64,000 nt of DNA from Adiantum capillus-veneris (taxonomy: Eukaryota > Streptophyta > Polypodiopsida > Polypodiales > Pteridaceae). The stretch is taken from assembly GCA_014529385.2 (NCBI GenBank), contig CM043954.1, positions 94,195,247 to 94,259,246 on the forward strand. The letters are read 5' to 3'. Both the position numbers and the translations under genes were made by a program. Positions 1-12,244 of this stretch are shown one piece after another; the first letter of the stretch is position 1, and each line of letters opens with the position of its first letter. The notes under the pieces were generated by a model that saw only the letters and a list, made by a program, of their open reading frames with translations, did no database searches and was not told the DNA's origin.

Positions 1-20
1 AAAAAACCAAAAAAATAACC

Positions 21-32
21 TCTCTCGCTCTC

Positions 33-78
<46 letters not shown>
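21..78. repeat. (CT)n microsatellite
   Basis: An almost pure CT dinucleotide tract with a few early interruptions. No gene can be tied to it. Confidence 0.9.
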
Positions 79-81
<3 letters not shown>

Positions 82-365
82 TGTGGCCATTTGGTAACGC
101 GAGCCTTGCGTCCCGTCTCTCTCTTGCGATGCGCACAGTCAAGGCTCATTTTTTAAGGGTGACCCTACCCTTCATTAAGCTTTATTTAGGCAAAAATTAG
201 AAGGGCTACTCATAGATTTTTCAATATTCTACCCTTCTTTTGAAGGGTAACAATATTTTTGCCCTTCCGGGCCCTGCCCTTGCCACGCGTCACTGTCTGC
301 TTTGACCGGCGCCCTCGCGGCAGTGGCCTCTTAGCCAAACGTGTTGTTCTGCCACTGTTCACGCA

Positions 366-910
366 AGAGAGAGAGACGGGACGCGAGCAGGGAAGAAGGG
401 TGCCTTGCACGACCGTGGAGCAGTGCTGGAAAAAAACCTAGGTGTAGTGTAATCCCACCTACAAATATTGAAATTTACCTCTAAATTTTATTTTTGAAAG
501 TGGAAAAACCTACAAAATTTTGCGAAAATGTTTCGCGAACGCTGCTTGGCCTCTGGTGTAGTGATGGCAACTTGACACAAAATGGCCGCCACTGTTCGCG
601 CAGCGCAAGAGAGAGAGAGAGAGACGAGACGCGAGCAAGGAAGAAGGGTGCCTTGCATGACTGTGGAGCAGTGCTTGAAAAAAACCTAGGTGTAGTGTAA
701 TCCCACCTACAAATATTGAAATTTACCTCTAAATTTTATTTTTGAAAGTGGAAAAACCTACAAAATTTTGCGAAAATGTTTCGCGAACCCTGCTTGGCGT
801 CTGGTGTAGCGATTGCAGCTTGACACGAAATGGCCCCCCGCTTTCTTGCCCGCGATGGAGCGCATCTTGCTCGTCGAGGTAGGGAAGAAGGGCGCCTTGC
901 ACGACCATGG
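366..910. repeat. 248-bp tandem repeat, two full units and a partial third
   Basis: The block containing aaaacctaggtgtagtgtaa (431 onward) recurs at 679, and the block tggc.tctggtgtag at 547 recurs at 795, both at a 248-bp offset. The GA-rich stretch followed by gaagggtgccttgca at about 390 recurs near 640 and, more diverged, near 885. Short reading frames across it repeat with the same period and show no gene features. I see no gene in 1-1100. Confidence 0.85.
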
Positions 911-1090
911 ACTCGTGGAGCTCAAACCGGACTCCAGAGGAGATCGTGCGCAGAGCTTGACATGAAAGCAGTGTTTGGGAAAAGTGTGCCTCAGCTTAGC
1001 CTTGAGCCGGTTGCAGAATCAAAGTAGCCGGTTGAGGGGAGGGCAAGAAGGAGAAAATTGCGCTTAAAAATACATGAAAAATAGTGTAAT

Positions 1091-1170
1091 TGGAGGGATT
1101 TTTGGTTGTTTTTGAAAATGAATTTTCTGCCTTGGAGGGGTTTTTGGATGTTTGTGAAAATGAATTTTCT
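1091..1170. repeat. 43-bp direct repeat, two copies
   Basis: The segment ggaggg(a/g)tttttgg, continuing to gaaaatgaattttct, occurs at about 1091-1128 and again at about 1134-1170 with a few substitutions. Confidence 0.75.
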
Positions 1171-1197
1171 CGAACACTGCATGATGAAGGAAGGTTG

Positions 1198-1198
<1 letters not shown>

Positions 1199-1258
<60 letters not shown>
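1199..1258. repeat. (CT)n microsatellite
   Basis: About 30 uninterrupted CT units. Long Ser/Leu or Arg/Glu reading frames running through it on both strands are artefacts of the repeat. It lies 430 bp before the gene-like region that begins near 1690, and plant leaders are often CT-rich, so it could be leader sequence. Confidence 0.95.
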
Positions 1259-1262
<4 letters not shown>

Positions 1263-1689
1263 ACACTGGCATGTGCACGTCTCGGGATGCATGGCAAGGG
1301 GCTCAAAACGATGCTGACAGGCGGCAACAGTCACTCTCTCTTTCTCGCTCTGAGCGCCCTGTGCTGCCGGCTTGCAGGCGCCACTGGCCAGTTGAAGGAG
1401 CATTCGCCATGTGGCAAGGGAGGGGGGGGCGGAATTCCCTCCCCCTTTATCTGTAGTATAGATGCTTTCACTTTCACTCCACCTTTTTTTGGAAAGACTT
1501 CCATCCATACTACTTTTCTCATTTCTTTATCCCTTTCTTATCTCTTTGCTTAAACCTTTTACCTTTCTTTCCATCATTTCTTCTTTTAAATTTCTCTCAA
1601 ACCTTCTTCCCCCCAACCTTCAAATTTTCTATTCTCTCAGCTTTCACTTTCACTCCACCTTTTTTTGGAAAGCCATAAGCACCCCAATC

Positions 1690-4600
1690 ACAAAGAAAAT
1701 GCATGTCCTAACAAGAAAAGAGTCCAAAGGAGTGGAGTGCCAAGAGGAGATGAACATCTACACAACTCAAGAAGAAATTCATGTACACACCACTCAAGAG
1801 AGTGGTTCCTCTCTCGCGATGACATTTTTGGTTGGAGTGTCTGTATTGATGGCAGTGCCCCACCCCCCCCCTCGACAGGTGTAGTCACATCGACAACCAT
1901 AGAAGCAAAAAACATGGTTCATGACCCTCTTATCGATCTCTTTGGATCTATGGTTGATAGCCATATCTCATCAAGCTAGACTGATGCTCAAGTTGTGCCA
2001 TACAATCACCTGTTTCCACACATCCCTCTATGTCATTTTTTGGCCAATTTGGCCATTAGAACGAATGATGATTGTGTGATCAAACTAAAGACCTCTATAG
2101 CCAAAGAGGTTACCAGCGCATGATGGCTTCTTTCATTATGTCTGAAGCTTTTCTAGGACAAGATCACATACCATTTGATAGACGTGGCACTTCTGGGAGA
2201 GAGTTAGTGATGTCGGCCACATTTGATGACCAAATTAGATACATTCCCGAGCTCTCTCACATGGAGGAGAAAATGCTCATTGTATGGGATGACAACCATC
2301 GGCTCCATGTGTGGAAAGATTGGGCATTGCAGGAGTGGCTGGATGGATTCTCTTCACCGAACATTGAGTGCATGATTGTGAAGTGTGAACGTGCAGAGAA
2401 ATCAGAATTTTTGTTGGTGCTCAGCATGATCAACAAGTAGGTTTCATCACACTTCTATTTGTGTACTTGGGTCATTAATTGTTAATATAATTTTACATTT
2501 AAAAATATGGTGACACGAGTCTATGTGCCTCACACCATTGCCCATGACATATTTATGATGCAAAAATTAGCGCTTGCCGATCCACAGTTCTTATTGGATA
2601 ATTTCAATGAAGATATGACAAAAGCCAAGAGGGCACTTTGTGGGACGACAATGAACCATTCAAAATGGATTAGACTACCTATGTCTTTGCTAGTGCAACT
2701 ACTGTGGAAGGTATTTCTAAATTTATAATACACATGCATTAGGTAAGTACCTTTTTCTCAAAAATCACTTTGTTTTGGAAATTTTTATTGCAGGAAGAGT
2801 TTGATGCAGTGTATCAGTTGAGGACATAGAATTTGTCAGCTAAGGGAAGTAGAGAGTACCACATGCACGAAGAAGATTACAAGGCAAGCTATAATTTGGT
2901 TGTGAAAGAGACCGAGAACTTTTTTGTGTGCAAGGGGCTAGAGATAGCGGTCATAGCCAGTCCTGAGAATGGCACATATTTTTTCCAAAAATTCATCTCT
3001 TTTGTGGGTTGGGGAGAGAAAAGTTGCAAAATGACCCCCTTCAAAGTCTCTAAGGTTGCACGGGTACACATTAGACCGTAGAGTAAGTACTATCTGGTTT
3101 TGAAAGCACAATTTGTTCTCCTTAATCTATTAAAATTATCATCCAATGATAAATTTTAGAAAATATCATCTGATCGATATATTAGCCAAGGGCGATGTGT
3201 CATTGGTGGAGGCATCTATTCTAACACAAGAGAAGACATTCTTGCAATGGTTGAGAATGTACGTGTATTGGTGGCAGCTTGAAAGGTGAGCTTATTAAAA
3301 TTAGAGTACGGGGTATACTCTAAGAATTCCACATTACTAATACTTAAGAGTGTAGGGGTGTATTGAGTGTAGCGGAAAGATGGAGGCTGAGAACTCCACG
3401 CTCAAGAAGCTACATGTACACAGTGCAGGTGATTGGGGCGTGTCTCTTGGCAAGGCAGTGCAGGATTTTTGACAAAAGCACTTTGACAAGGCTCTTTTGC
3501 AATGGAAGCAAGCCATACCAGCCACACACAACGTAGAGGAGCATCCGTATTTCGCATGTACTATCCCGATGCTTTCTATACAGGTATTGAACTATACAAT
3601 TTTATTAGGATGAAATATTAAAATTGTTTTTTTAAATGATCAAGTTATTCCTCTTGTTATTTGTGGATGGTGGTTGGGCACCCTTAAGATAGATCCTCGT
3701 AGTCCATACCCCAAGCATCCTAGTGATACATGGCTGGAGTCTAAGAGAGAGGAGAGCGGTCTCCATCCCAACGATTGGATAGAGAAGCTCCATGGTAAGG
3801 AAACGTGGAGAGACGGTCCATGGTTTTTGGACTATGCGGATGGCGAATTTTTCGAAGACAAAGTTGCATACAATGGTAAGTAATGTTTTTTTTGTTCACC
3901 TAATGTGTTTGGTTTGCAATAGTGTTCTCACTTTTTTTAGCCTTGCAACATTACACAAGAAGGTTAATAGTAAGGGCAAAAGTGGAAGTATCACCATCAA
4001 TCAGGCCCCCACTGATGTCATTTCCTCTAGCACGACCAAGGGACATCATAGTCCAAAACCTGCATTGGAAAGACCTAAACAAGGTAAGAAGAGAGGACGA
4101 CCAATCATCAATAATTAAAAAGGAGCGAGCATGAAGGTGGTGTGTCATATTATGAGCAGGGTGATTCTGAACGTCACTTAGAGTCACTGAGATCTAGTCC
4201 TTCCCAACCTGCAAGATCCTCGGGTCCCAAGCGAACCATATCCATTGCTACTAGACAAAGAGAGGGCATCCACCCAGTTTCTATTCCGCCACTCAAGCCA
4301 CTTGCCTCCTTTCCACTAGGTAAGAAATGCCACCACAAATAAGTATTTTTTTAAAGAAGAAAATTGTGGTACCTAACATTTGATTAAATTTTTTGCGTTG
4401 ACACAGTTTTGGCTCACTCTGATGCAGAAATGGTAGAAATTATAAGTGTTGGGGTAGTCCCAGTACATCTCGTAGTACTTGTTGATGTATACCATCTACC
4501 AAAGGCTCTCATGGATCCAAATAACTCTTCTAAGTGAGTTTATGACACTCAGGCATCCAATTTCATTTTTTAACTTGATAAGCACTCACTCAATCTTCTT

Positions 4601-5205
4601 TTGCATGGTGTTTTGTATTGCAAGAGCCTTCGAGTCATCCAATGTTTGATTGGGTCTCTCTCACACTCCCGCAAATAGGAGCCTGATCAGCGGCTTGGAG
4701 GGGTGCGACTTGTGTGGGAAGACCCTCCCACACGTTGCAAACTCGATGCCGGCATTGGTGGTATACCCCGATGGAATGCATTCTCTGTTGAGCTTGTTGC
4801 CAGTGTGTTCACCTTGGCTACATAGTTTTTATTATCGGATGGTGCAGTACGTGTCAAGCAAACCATTTGGCACTCACACTGAGGAGGTCCGCTTGCATAA
4901 TTTTTGCCATCTTCACACCATTTTCTCCAAATGATGTTGCATGCATACGCTGTGATAGATGACTTCACGGATCCAGTAAGTTCTCAACCATTTCTCCATA
5001 AATTTCATGGTTGGTAGATATTGGTGTGTTTTTTATTTAAACCAGTAGCCATATTGCAGGTCAAGACCTTACTATTGGTCATGTTAACACGTAAAATTAA
5101 AGGCCTTCCAGTGATTCCACTATATGATCGTCAAGCAAGAGATGTGGTAGCTGACAACGGTGGGTTTGAGTTTGAGAGCCACTACGAGACTTGCCATGGA
5201 TGCTA
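1690..5205 (+). pseudogene. Decayed multi-exon gene of unknown function
   Basis: I do not recognise the family. Short open stretches are separated by junctions that look like plant introns: GTAAGT-type donors follow the open stretches near 2742, 3082, 3874 and 4319, and acceptors such as ttattgcag (about 2794) and atattgcag (about 5059) precede others. Coding-like blocks include 2121-2440 (Trp- and His-rich, charged), 2507-2728, 2833-3081, 3674-3873 and a final block 5060-5205 ending in TAG. Several blocks are open in more than one frame or carry stops (near 1977, 2119 and 4679), so I could not join them into one continuous protein. Alternatives are an old transposase-related gene or a real gene with exons I misjudge. 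No TIR or LTR pair was found around it. Confidence 0.35.
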
Positions 5206-5256
5206 GATGCTCTTGAAGCACCATTTTGGACTGGAATAAAGAAGAGCAAGATCTTT

Positions 5257-5346
5257 GCTCGATAAGTCGAGGAGGGCATTTTTATGCTCGATAAGTCGAG
5301 GAGGGCATTTTTATGCTCAATAAGTCAAGGAGGTCATTTTTATGCT
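5257..5346. repeat. 29-bp tandem repeat, three units
   Basis: Units beginning gctcgataagtcgaggaggg start at 5257, 5286 and 5315, the third with three changes. A fourth begins at 5344 and breaks off after gctcgat. There are no spacers. It lies just after the last open block of the decayed gene, in what would be its 3' untranslated region. Confidence 0.92.
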
Positions 5347-6095
5347 CGATTTTTGCCATTTAACTAGTCCGCTTATGTGTCATTGAAATGTCTGTTAATG
5401 TTTGTGCTATTGTAAACATGTCATTGTTGGGTGCCTTCACAAAGGTTGGCGATGTATTTTTGGATTGTCTTGTAGGTTGTGGTGGCTTAGCAATGGAGTG
5501 CGAGTGTCTACAAACAACATTACTTCAGCATTGGCCGGGATAAGAATTTTTTTTTGGCACGTATTCAACCGCAACAGCGGCTTACTAGCGGTCTAGGATT
5601 GACCCTTCATGTGGGTGAGGTATCACGTAGAGCACAATCACAGCTGCCCCTGTCTCCTTTACGACATCACTAAAAGTCGGTTGTGTCATTTTCTCCTCCT
5701 CCAAGTAGACCTCCAGCTATAGTTCCAAGTTGGCCAAGCCATGTTCAATCGCTCTATCAACCATTATTTCCCACACTGCCCATGCGGCCCCACCTGCACA
5801 CACCCCTGTAATGCAACTTCCACAGGACTTGCAGCCATCGAAAACCTAAATCTCAACTTGTATCCATTAATCCATATGAACTTATTCTCTATGTAATGGC
5901 ACAACAAAACATAGAAGTTGGTCATACTATGTTTTAATTTTTTATTAGCACCATGTGCTATGTGTTTGCCACTATGTTTTGTTTTTTTTTAACTATATTT
6001 AACTTTTAAAGGCAAGCCAATCAATGGTGGTTAATATTTTAGTGAGAATTCTTTTCTATAATATTTTATGTGAAAATAGTACAAAGGACATAATG
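5347..6095. other. No gene seen
   Basis: AT-rich sequence up to the left edge of element E1. Neither strand carries a coherent frame, and I see no repeat structure beyond short homopolymers. Confidence 0.6.
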
Positions 6096-6797
6096 TGTCA
6101 TAAAATCTAATATCTAACCAACCAAAATGATTTTTTCATATTAAACTGATCATTTAATGTGAGGATAAATTGGAACAAGGGTTAGAATATAGACCTGTGC
6201 TTATGGATCTATCTCAACACGAGGCCAAAGTCAATGAATCCAAATGAGAGATGGTCTATCAAAGAGCAATGCTAGATAATGGAGCGCGAAAGACCTTAGG
6301 GTTAGCTTCATTAAAGACCTCCGAAGTTTAGTGTTAAAATTCATCTGACCTTATGCAAGCTAAGGCTGACCTTGAGGTGGGAATCCTACCCAAGCATGAG
6401 GTGTTTGTCGTGCTTGCTAACTAAGGTGCTAAGGTGTTTGTGGGAACCTTGCTCAAGATTGACGTGCTTCTCATGTTTAAATGACTAAGGTGCTTGAAGT
6501 GTTCAATTCAAACATGATCTCTCGAGAGGCATAAATGATTTTTATGCTTAACATCATATCTTAAGAAGCATAAAAGACACATGTCAAGATCGTCCCCATG
6601 TGGCCCTCATGATGTGTTTGAATCCTATTGGATAGGCCTTAAAGGGGTCCAATGAGAATTTAGAAGCATAAAAATAAATAATTAAGTTCTTTGTCTCAAA
6701 GAGGAGAAAGAGGACACATGTCCAAATGATATAATTAAATAATACAAAAGAGAGAAAGAGAGAATGAGAGAGAGGGGTGGACCAAGCATGAGAGGGG

Positions 6798-6885
<88 letters not shown>

Positions 6886-7572
6886 ATTGTGTAAAGTGCA
6901 AAGTGCAAGAGCTCCATCTCCTTCTCCAAGCTTGTTGAGAAGTTGAGAGCGTACACCAACACTCTTGACTATGGAATGCAAATCCAACCAAGAGCCATGC
7001 TTCAATACTTAAGCTTGCCATCTTCTTCATATTCATTACTATGCTATTATGCTATGCTAAGCAAGAAGAGTGATAATGAGTGAGGATCTATTTCTTTCTC
7101 CTATGAATGATTCTTCTTCCTCTTCCCTATCCTCATTCCCCGCTATCTCTTTCCACCTTCGAAGGTGTTTGAGGCCTTCAGACTGAGGCTTGGTATAGTT
7201 ACTGCTTTTTGCAAAGTTTATGGTATGCTCGTGATGCATGAATCTTTCCATCTTCATTGCATCACCTATGTCACAAGGAACACAAAGATTGTATTGTACC
7301 AAGTCTCTCTTTATGGGAGAATCTATTGTACAAACGCCTTTTGGAGGGGGGACTGGCTCCAAGTAAATCCGATTCTCAACTATTGTCATGTTCTCTAATA
7401 CTCTCTCTTGCAAAAGTATTGTTCATGCCAAGTTAATTAAGTATTATGCTTATGTTACTACCATCAATTAAGTTCACCCTCTATGTTCTCAAAGTAATAT
7501 CACAAAAATGCTCACTCTAATTCTCTTAATTCCGCTAGCTATTCTCAAAGTTCATAGGCCATTTCCATTACA
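6096..7572 (+). repeat. E1 5' LTR
   Basis: It starts TGTCATAAAATC and ends ..TTACA, directly before a PBS. The reverse complement of 23310-24744 matches it throughout, including both ends, which defines the LTR. Length is 1477 bp against 1435 bp in E4, largely because of a longer microsatellite. Confidence 0.88.
6801..6883. repeat. (CT)n(CA)n compound microsatellite inside the E1 LTR
   Basis: A CT tract (about 6801-6840) switches directly to a CA tract (about 6841-6883). The matching spot in the E4 LTR (about 24000-24070) has only short GT and CT tracts, so the array expanded or contracted after the copies separated. Confidence 0.93.
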
Positions 7573-7573
7573 T

Positions 7574-7585
7574 TGGTATCAGAGC
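7574..7585 (+). other. E1 primer-binding site
   Basis: TGGTATCAGAGC, complementary to the 3' end of initiator Met-tRNA, lies one base after the LTR. It is the usual plant gypsy/copia priming site. Confidence 0.93.
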
Positions 7586-7986
7586 ATTTGGTTTCTCTTT
7601 TCTTGCTTAAGAAGAGAGGTCCTTAAGTAGCCTATTAATGATTGATTTTGTTGATTACATTAGGGTAAGTGGAACTAGGATCTATTATTGGTTTTGTTGA
7701 GCCCACTATGTGGGATTTGGTGCACACCTCGGAAGATTTGGTCATAATAATGGGGCCTTTTTAGACTTGCCTACGGCTTTACCATTATTGAGCCATAAGA
7801 AGTCCAAAAGGAGCTATCCCTCAACAATTCTGCTATATTAGACCCACTCCACTACTGTCTATAATTAACCAATTCGATGCGTGGGTGTAGATACTTAAGT
7901 GCTTATTTCCAAAGGCTAAGAGGAGTAGCAAGTAAGGTTTTGAATTGCCAAAGAATACAGTAAGTAAACACATAATTATAATTAGC

Positions 7987-8760
7987 ATGGCTGAAAATAA
8001 CCAAGAGAGTAGAATGAACATTGATAACTTTGATTTTGCACATGAAGGAGATAATGATGTTGCCCCCATGTTTGTCAATTATCTTGTTACTAGGTTGCAA
8101 CAAGCTATGGGCAACCCTACTTTGCAAGCCAAAGTTACTCAACTACTTCGTGCTTATGGGATTTCTCTTTTTCTCCAAGAGGAGAGAGAGCTTACGAGGC
8201 CACTTGATGAGACCCCCAAAAGAAGACTCTCTCCCATACAAGAGGAGGAATCCAAAGAACAAGAAAGTAATGAATCCCTAAGTTCCTATGAAGATGTGGC
8301 TCCACGAAGACGATGGTCTAGACGATCGCCAACTCCTTCCAAGAGGAAACGGTCAACACACAGTCCTCCTCATCACTCCAAAAGGGAAGAGAGGAAAAAA
8401 AAGAAGAAAAGGACAAGAAAGAGGTCACCCTCTTCTCCTTCTTCTTCACCTTCCTCCTCTTTCGACGAAATCTATGGCTATTCTCCTCGAGAATACAAGA
8501 GGGGAGGACATCGCAAATCATACCCTGCATAGCGAAGGTCACAAAAGCTCAAGAAGTTCAAAGAGGGAGGAAAGAGTATCTCTTTTCTCACCTATGATGG
8601 CACCTTTGGTGCCATCAACAAAGTATTGACCTTCACCCAGCAATTTGATGCCGCCTTTGGAGACGAGGGCTTCACAGAGTCCTCCAAGCTATGCCATGTA
8701 GCTATGCACTTCCAAAAAATCGGCTCGTCAATGGTGGGTTAGCCTTTGTGGAGACAAAGC
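7987..8760 (+). pseudogene. E1 gag, N-terminal part (broken)
   Basis: The start ATG at 7987 (MAENNQESRMN) matches the E4 copy (MDGNNQESRMN). The frame is open to a TAG at 8530, where the E4 copy reads through as Tyr-Pro-Ala-Cys, and then continues in the same frame to another stop near 8740. The middle is a very basic Arg/Lys/Ser/Pro tract (about residues 105-165). It is followed by a region conserved with E4 (KLKKFKEGGKS), which begins the capsid-like domain. The element E2 begins at 8761 and removes the rest, which resumes at 19991. The product would be the structural Gag of virus-like particles; this copy cannot make it. Confidence 0.82.
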
Positions 8761-9233
8761 TGTTATGGAATTGATATTTTATTATTCATTGCAGATGTGA
8801 CAGGTGGAAAAGACTAAACCGAGCTAGGACTTTGCGAATGAAAAAATATATATATTGTACATTTAATTATTCAAGTGCTCTTTATGAGCTTTGGCCAATT
8901 ATGTCCGACCGGCTAGTTTGTAACCAATTTGACCATTTAAGAAATCTATATAACAAATACGTGCAAGAGGGAAATGGTCACTCTTGCACGGGGGGAGATT
9001 GCACCCAGTGTCTGTCTATTCTTCTCTCCTCTCCTCTCTTCTCTGTTGCCGTGCCGGCGTAGCACTCCATTCTAGGAGGTGCGCCTGCACGTGCTATCTC
9101 GCTCTCTATCTCTCTCTATTAGTGTACATCATTGATTATGTGCTCATGGATGCATGAGGTATGCAGATCTACCATTTTATGGTATGTGCTATTATGAGTA
9201 TTTTGCAGGGCCTTCGCGCATCCGGCTGTAGCA
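8761..9233 (+). repeat. E2 5' LTR
   Basis: It starts TGTTATGGA and ends GGCTGTAGCA. It matches 19503-19990 over its full length apart from scattered substitutions and short indels in a CT-rich stretch. Confidence 0.92.
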
Positions 9234-9234
9234 G

Positions 9235-9246
9235 TGGTATCAGAGC
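9235..9246 (+). other. E2 primer-binding site
   Basis: TGGTATCAGAGC lies one base after the 5' LTR and is complementary to initiator Met-tRNA. Confidence 0.93.
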
Positions 9247-9715
9247 TTTGGAAACGCTCCTCTCAACGCACACTTGATAGAGAAATATATATACAAAGAT
9301 AAGTGCAAATCATGACCTAAATTTTGTTGAGAAGTTGCTTCACGTTTCACTTAATTACCCATCATATTTACAAGTTATGCATTAATTGTACGTCTTACCA
9401 CAAAAGAATACTAGGTCAAATATTTCCGTGTAATTAAAACTCTATTTGTTTAGAGATCATGTCTGTAAATTTTAGCGGCACACTTTGTCTTGATAGTGCC
9501 ATTAGGAAGCCCATTATGGTAAGCTGATTATAGTAGGTAAGACGAGTTTTACGAGAATAATGACACCTCTACTTGCTCAAAGGAGAAGATGAATTATAGG
9601 AATTTTTTTTCTCATATGAGAGGAACATGAACATATAGTAATATAGTAGAAAGAATAATCAGGGTGACGATATCTTCTGCCTAAGGGTACTTCACGAGTG
9701 TAATTGCCTTCAGCT

Positions 9716-9820
9716 CAAGCACTTGCGCTAAGTGCAGTAGCTGCAACCATTTACAACATCCGTTGCCTGACGATGTCAAGCACTTGCGCTAAGTGCAGTA
9801 GATGCAACCGTTTACAACAC
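9716..9820. repeat. Direct repeat in the E2 interior
   Basis: The segment caagcacttgcgctaagtgc, followed by agta(g/g)(c/a)tgcaacc and a tttacaac ending, occurs at about 9716 and again at about 9778, a 62-bp offset. The core cacttgcgctaagtg is itself nearly palindromic. Confidence 0.8.
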
Positions 9821-10826
9821 AGTTTACGACATTCGCTGCTTTACGCCCTCATAAAAGCCCTCCTTGCAATGATCCTCGCTCTTTCGACCAACAGGCCAAC
9901 ATCCACTACGCCTATTGCAACACTGTGTAGAACCAGTCATCAACCACAAGTCAGACCCAAGCAAAGCTATTATGCCAAGTTGGTGTATTACGAATAGTGC
10001 TCTTCAAGAGGACCGGACATGACCATTATGAGAATTATGGTCTCGTGAGATTTTTGAATTCATATATTTTGTTGAAGCTGCATGCACCCAAGAAACAGCA
10101 GAGGCGCTCCTCTCACGCTGCCCACAACACAAAAGCAGAGGCCCACCAATTACACACTACCAGTTGCAAGACAATATGTTACGGCAGCCATGCAGCTTGT
10201 TTTAAGGCTGACAAAACACGCGGTGAATCTCTCTTTTTTCGCTCTCTTTCTCTCTCACTGCGCCGCCACGCAGCTGTGTTTAACCCCACCACCATCTCAC
10301 GGAACTACAGTCTCCCTCTCTCTCTCTCTCTCTCTTCAGCACGCAGCCTTACGCACACACAACTTCTCGCGTTTGGCGGCGCCTGCTTGAACTGCACTTT
10401 GTGCATGCCATGCTACTTTCGGCTATGCAATCGTAATCTACACAACCCACAATAGGGACGCCCACAAGGCTTATAATAAGATAATCTCCCTCCCTTCAAT
10501 ATATTCACGCCATGTAGCACCTACAACCCCCTCAGCCCACCTCAACCATGCAATTTGACGACCAAACCTCGGCCTCACATCAGCGACCTCAGAATGGTGG
10601 CTCCGTGCAACAAGGTGGCCAACAACCTCAATCAACCATGCACATCACAAGCCACTACTCAAACCACAGTAGACTGCAGCGCCCACCTTGCCCAACTGAT
10701 GATACCCATGCGATCTTAGGACCGCGCCATGCTATCGTCTACTGTCCTGCTTCCAAAAACTTCCTTGAGATTCTCGTTGTCGACCATATCAGGATGATCA
10801 CTATCCTCACATTTTCTCTCTACTGA

Positions 10827-10938
10827 AAGTTCAAGAGCCTCCACTACATGAGCTGTGGGAAGCTTTGAATCACGTTTTATCTCTGCTCTGCTGAAAGTTC
10901 AAGAGCCCACTACATGAGCTGTGGGGAGCTTTGAATCG
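10827..10938. repeat. Direct repeat of about 50 bp in the E2 interior
   Basis: The segment gaaagttcaagagcc(tc)cactacatgagctgtgg(g)gagctttgaatc occurs twice about 66 bp apart. It lies at the downstream end of the antisense coding-like stretch and adds a near-copy of its last codons. Confidence 0.8.
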
Positions 10939-11674
10939 GAAATCTCCTGGTTTGCACCCAAACCTTCATGAGCCTCAGACATCTCCGTATCTGTAGATTC
11001 TTCTTGCACACCTGAGTCGGACTGCGCTGGAATCCGTTGCGTTTCTTTACACACCAACAATTCTAGCTCCTCAAGAGCTTCAACCATCGGCACTGATGGT
11101 GTTGTGCCTATTGCCTCAACAGATTCACCTTAGTTTTGCATGGGTGCTTCTGGTTATAGAGCACCTATTGTGTCAAGAGATTCCCCTCCCTCTTGCAATA
11201 GACCTTTCTTTGTGTATATATCCTCTTCCACAAGCTCTTCCCTTGCCTTCTCAGATATTCCAATCTTAATTAGAGCACCATCGTCTGGTTCCTTCACAGA
11301 TTCATATACACACGAAACAACATTCACACTAGTCAAGTCATTCCTCTCAAAACCCTCAACATCCTGCATAGGGCTATCACTTGTATTTGCTATAGTGTCC
11401 ATTGTTGACGTCAGTTGCATTCAAAATATCATCTGAAACTGATGCGCTAGGAGCATCTTCATCACCTTCGGGCAGGATAATTAACCACATCAGTACTGCT
11501 TGCAACCTCTACAGCACGGGATTCTTGTGCAGAGACATCACTCTCATCAGCTACATTCTCCTTCCCATCTGGTTTAGCCAGAGCACCTTCAGCGCAACAG
11601 GTTTGCCCACTATAGCTAGTGTCGTCTATGCTTCCAACTTCTTGAACAGGCAGTTGAAGAGGTTTTATTTTCAC
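10899..11674 (-). pseudogene. Acidic antisense coding-like stretch within E2
   Basis: Read on the minus strand, 11674-11462, 11420-11154 and 11093-10899 are open and unusually rich in Glu, Asp, Ser, Val and Ala. The last two share a frame and are separated by only two TAA stops. Across those stops a protein motif recurs (GESLDTIGAL, then GESVEAIGTT), suggesting an internally repetitive protein. I do not recognise it and see no domain. It is antisense to the E2 LTRs, which is the pattern expected of a captured host gene fragment. It could also be chance composition; a homology search would decide. Confidence 0.35.
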
Positions 11675-12244
11675 TTTTCTTCATTTTATTTTTGTACCCC
11701 GCCATTGGATTGGACACACAAAGATTAAGGATTGTATAAGTTTGTTCCCATACACATTTAACAGATTGTTATTATCACATTTCGTTTCATTTTGCTATCT
11801 CTTTTCTCCCTCCCACTATGACTCCTTCCACGACGGACATTGTGGACGCTCTTCGATCGACCACTGCAATACTTTCTCAAACACACGCTCAATGTCGGGC
11901 ATCCACGAGAATCGATAGTGATGATGACGATTTTAGTATGACGCTTTTAGGGTTGTAATTTTAGTCTTTCACTTTACTTCATTTTATTTTAGTACCCAAA
12001 CATTGGATTGGATTCACACTAATTGTATCAATTTTGACTCAAAATGTAATTCAAAGGCGTTTAATGTAACATTTTATTTCATTTTATTTCTCACCTTTTT
12101 GCTGCATCTGAAACCTCCACACCAGTGCCCCCTCCCCCCCCCCCACCCCGCCCCGCCCAACTGAGACTACTTGTAGAAGCGGACATCCACAAAACTCTTC
12201 CATGACTAATGCAATACTTTTTGCGACGACGCCTAATGCCGGGC

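Noticed and set aside
991..1508. Long frames on both strands through the CT tract (up to 170 codons)
   Set aside because: They are Ser/Leu or Arg/Glu runs created by the dinucleotide repeat; flanks have no gene features.
5257..5346. 29-bp repeats as a CRISPR array
   Set aside because: Units are directly adjacent with no spacers, in plant nuclear DNA.
7574..7585. Met-tRNA-like sequences as tRNA genes
   Set aside because: Only the 12-bp priming complement is present at each place, directly after an LTR; no cloverleaf follows.
9997..10455. 152-codon plus-strand frame in E2
   Set aside because: Composition follows CT-rich and His/Cys-rich low-complexity DNA, with no match to Gag or any motif.
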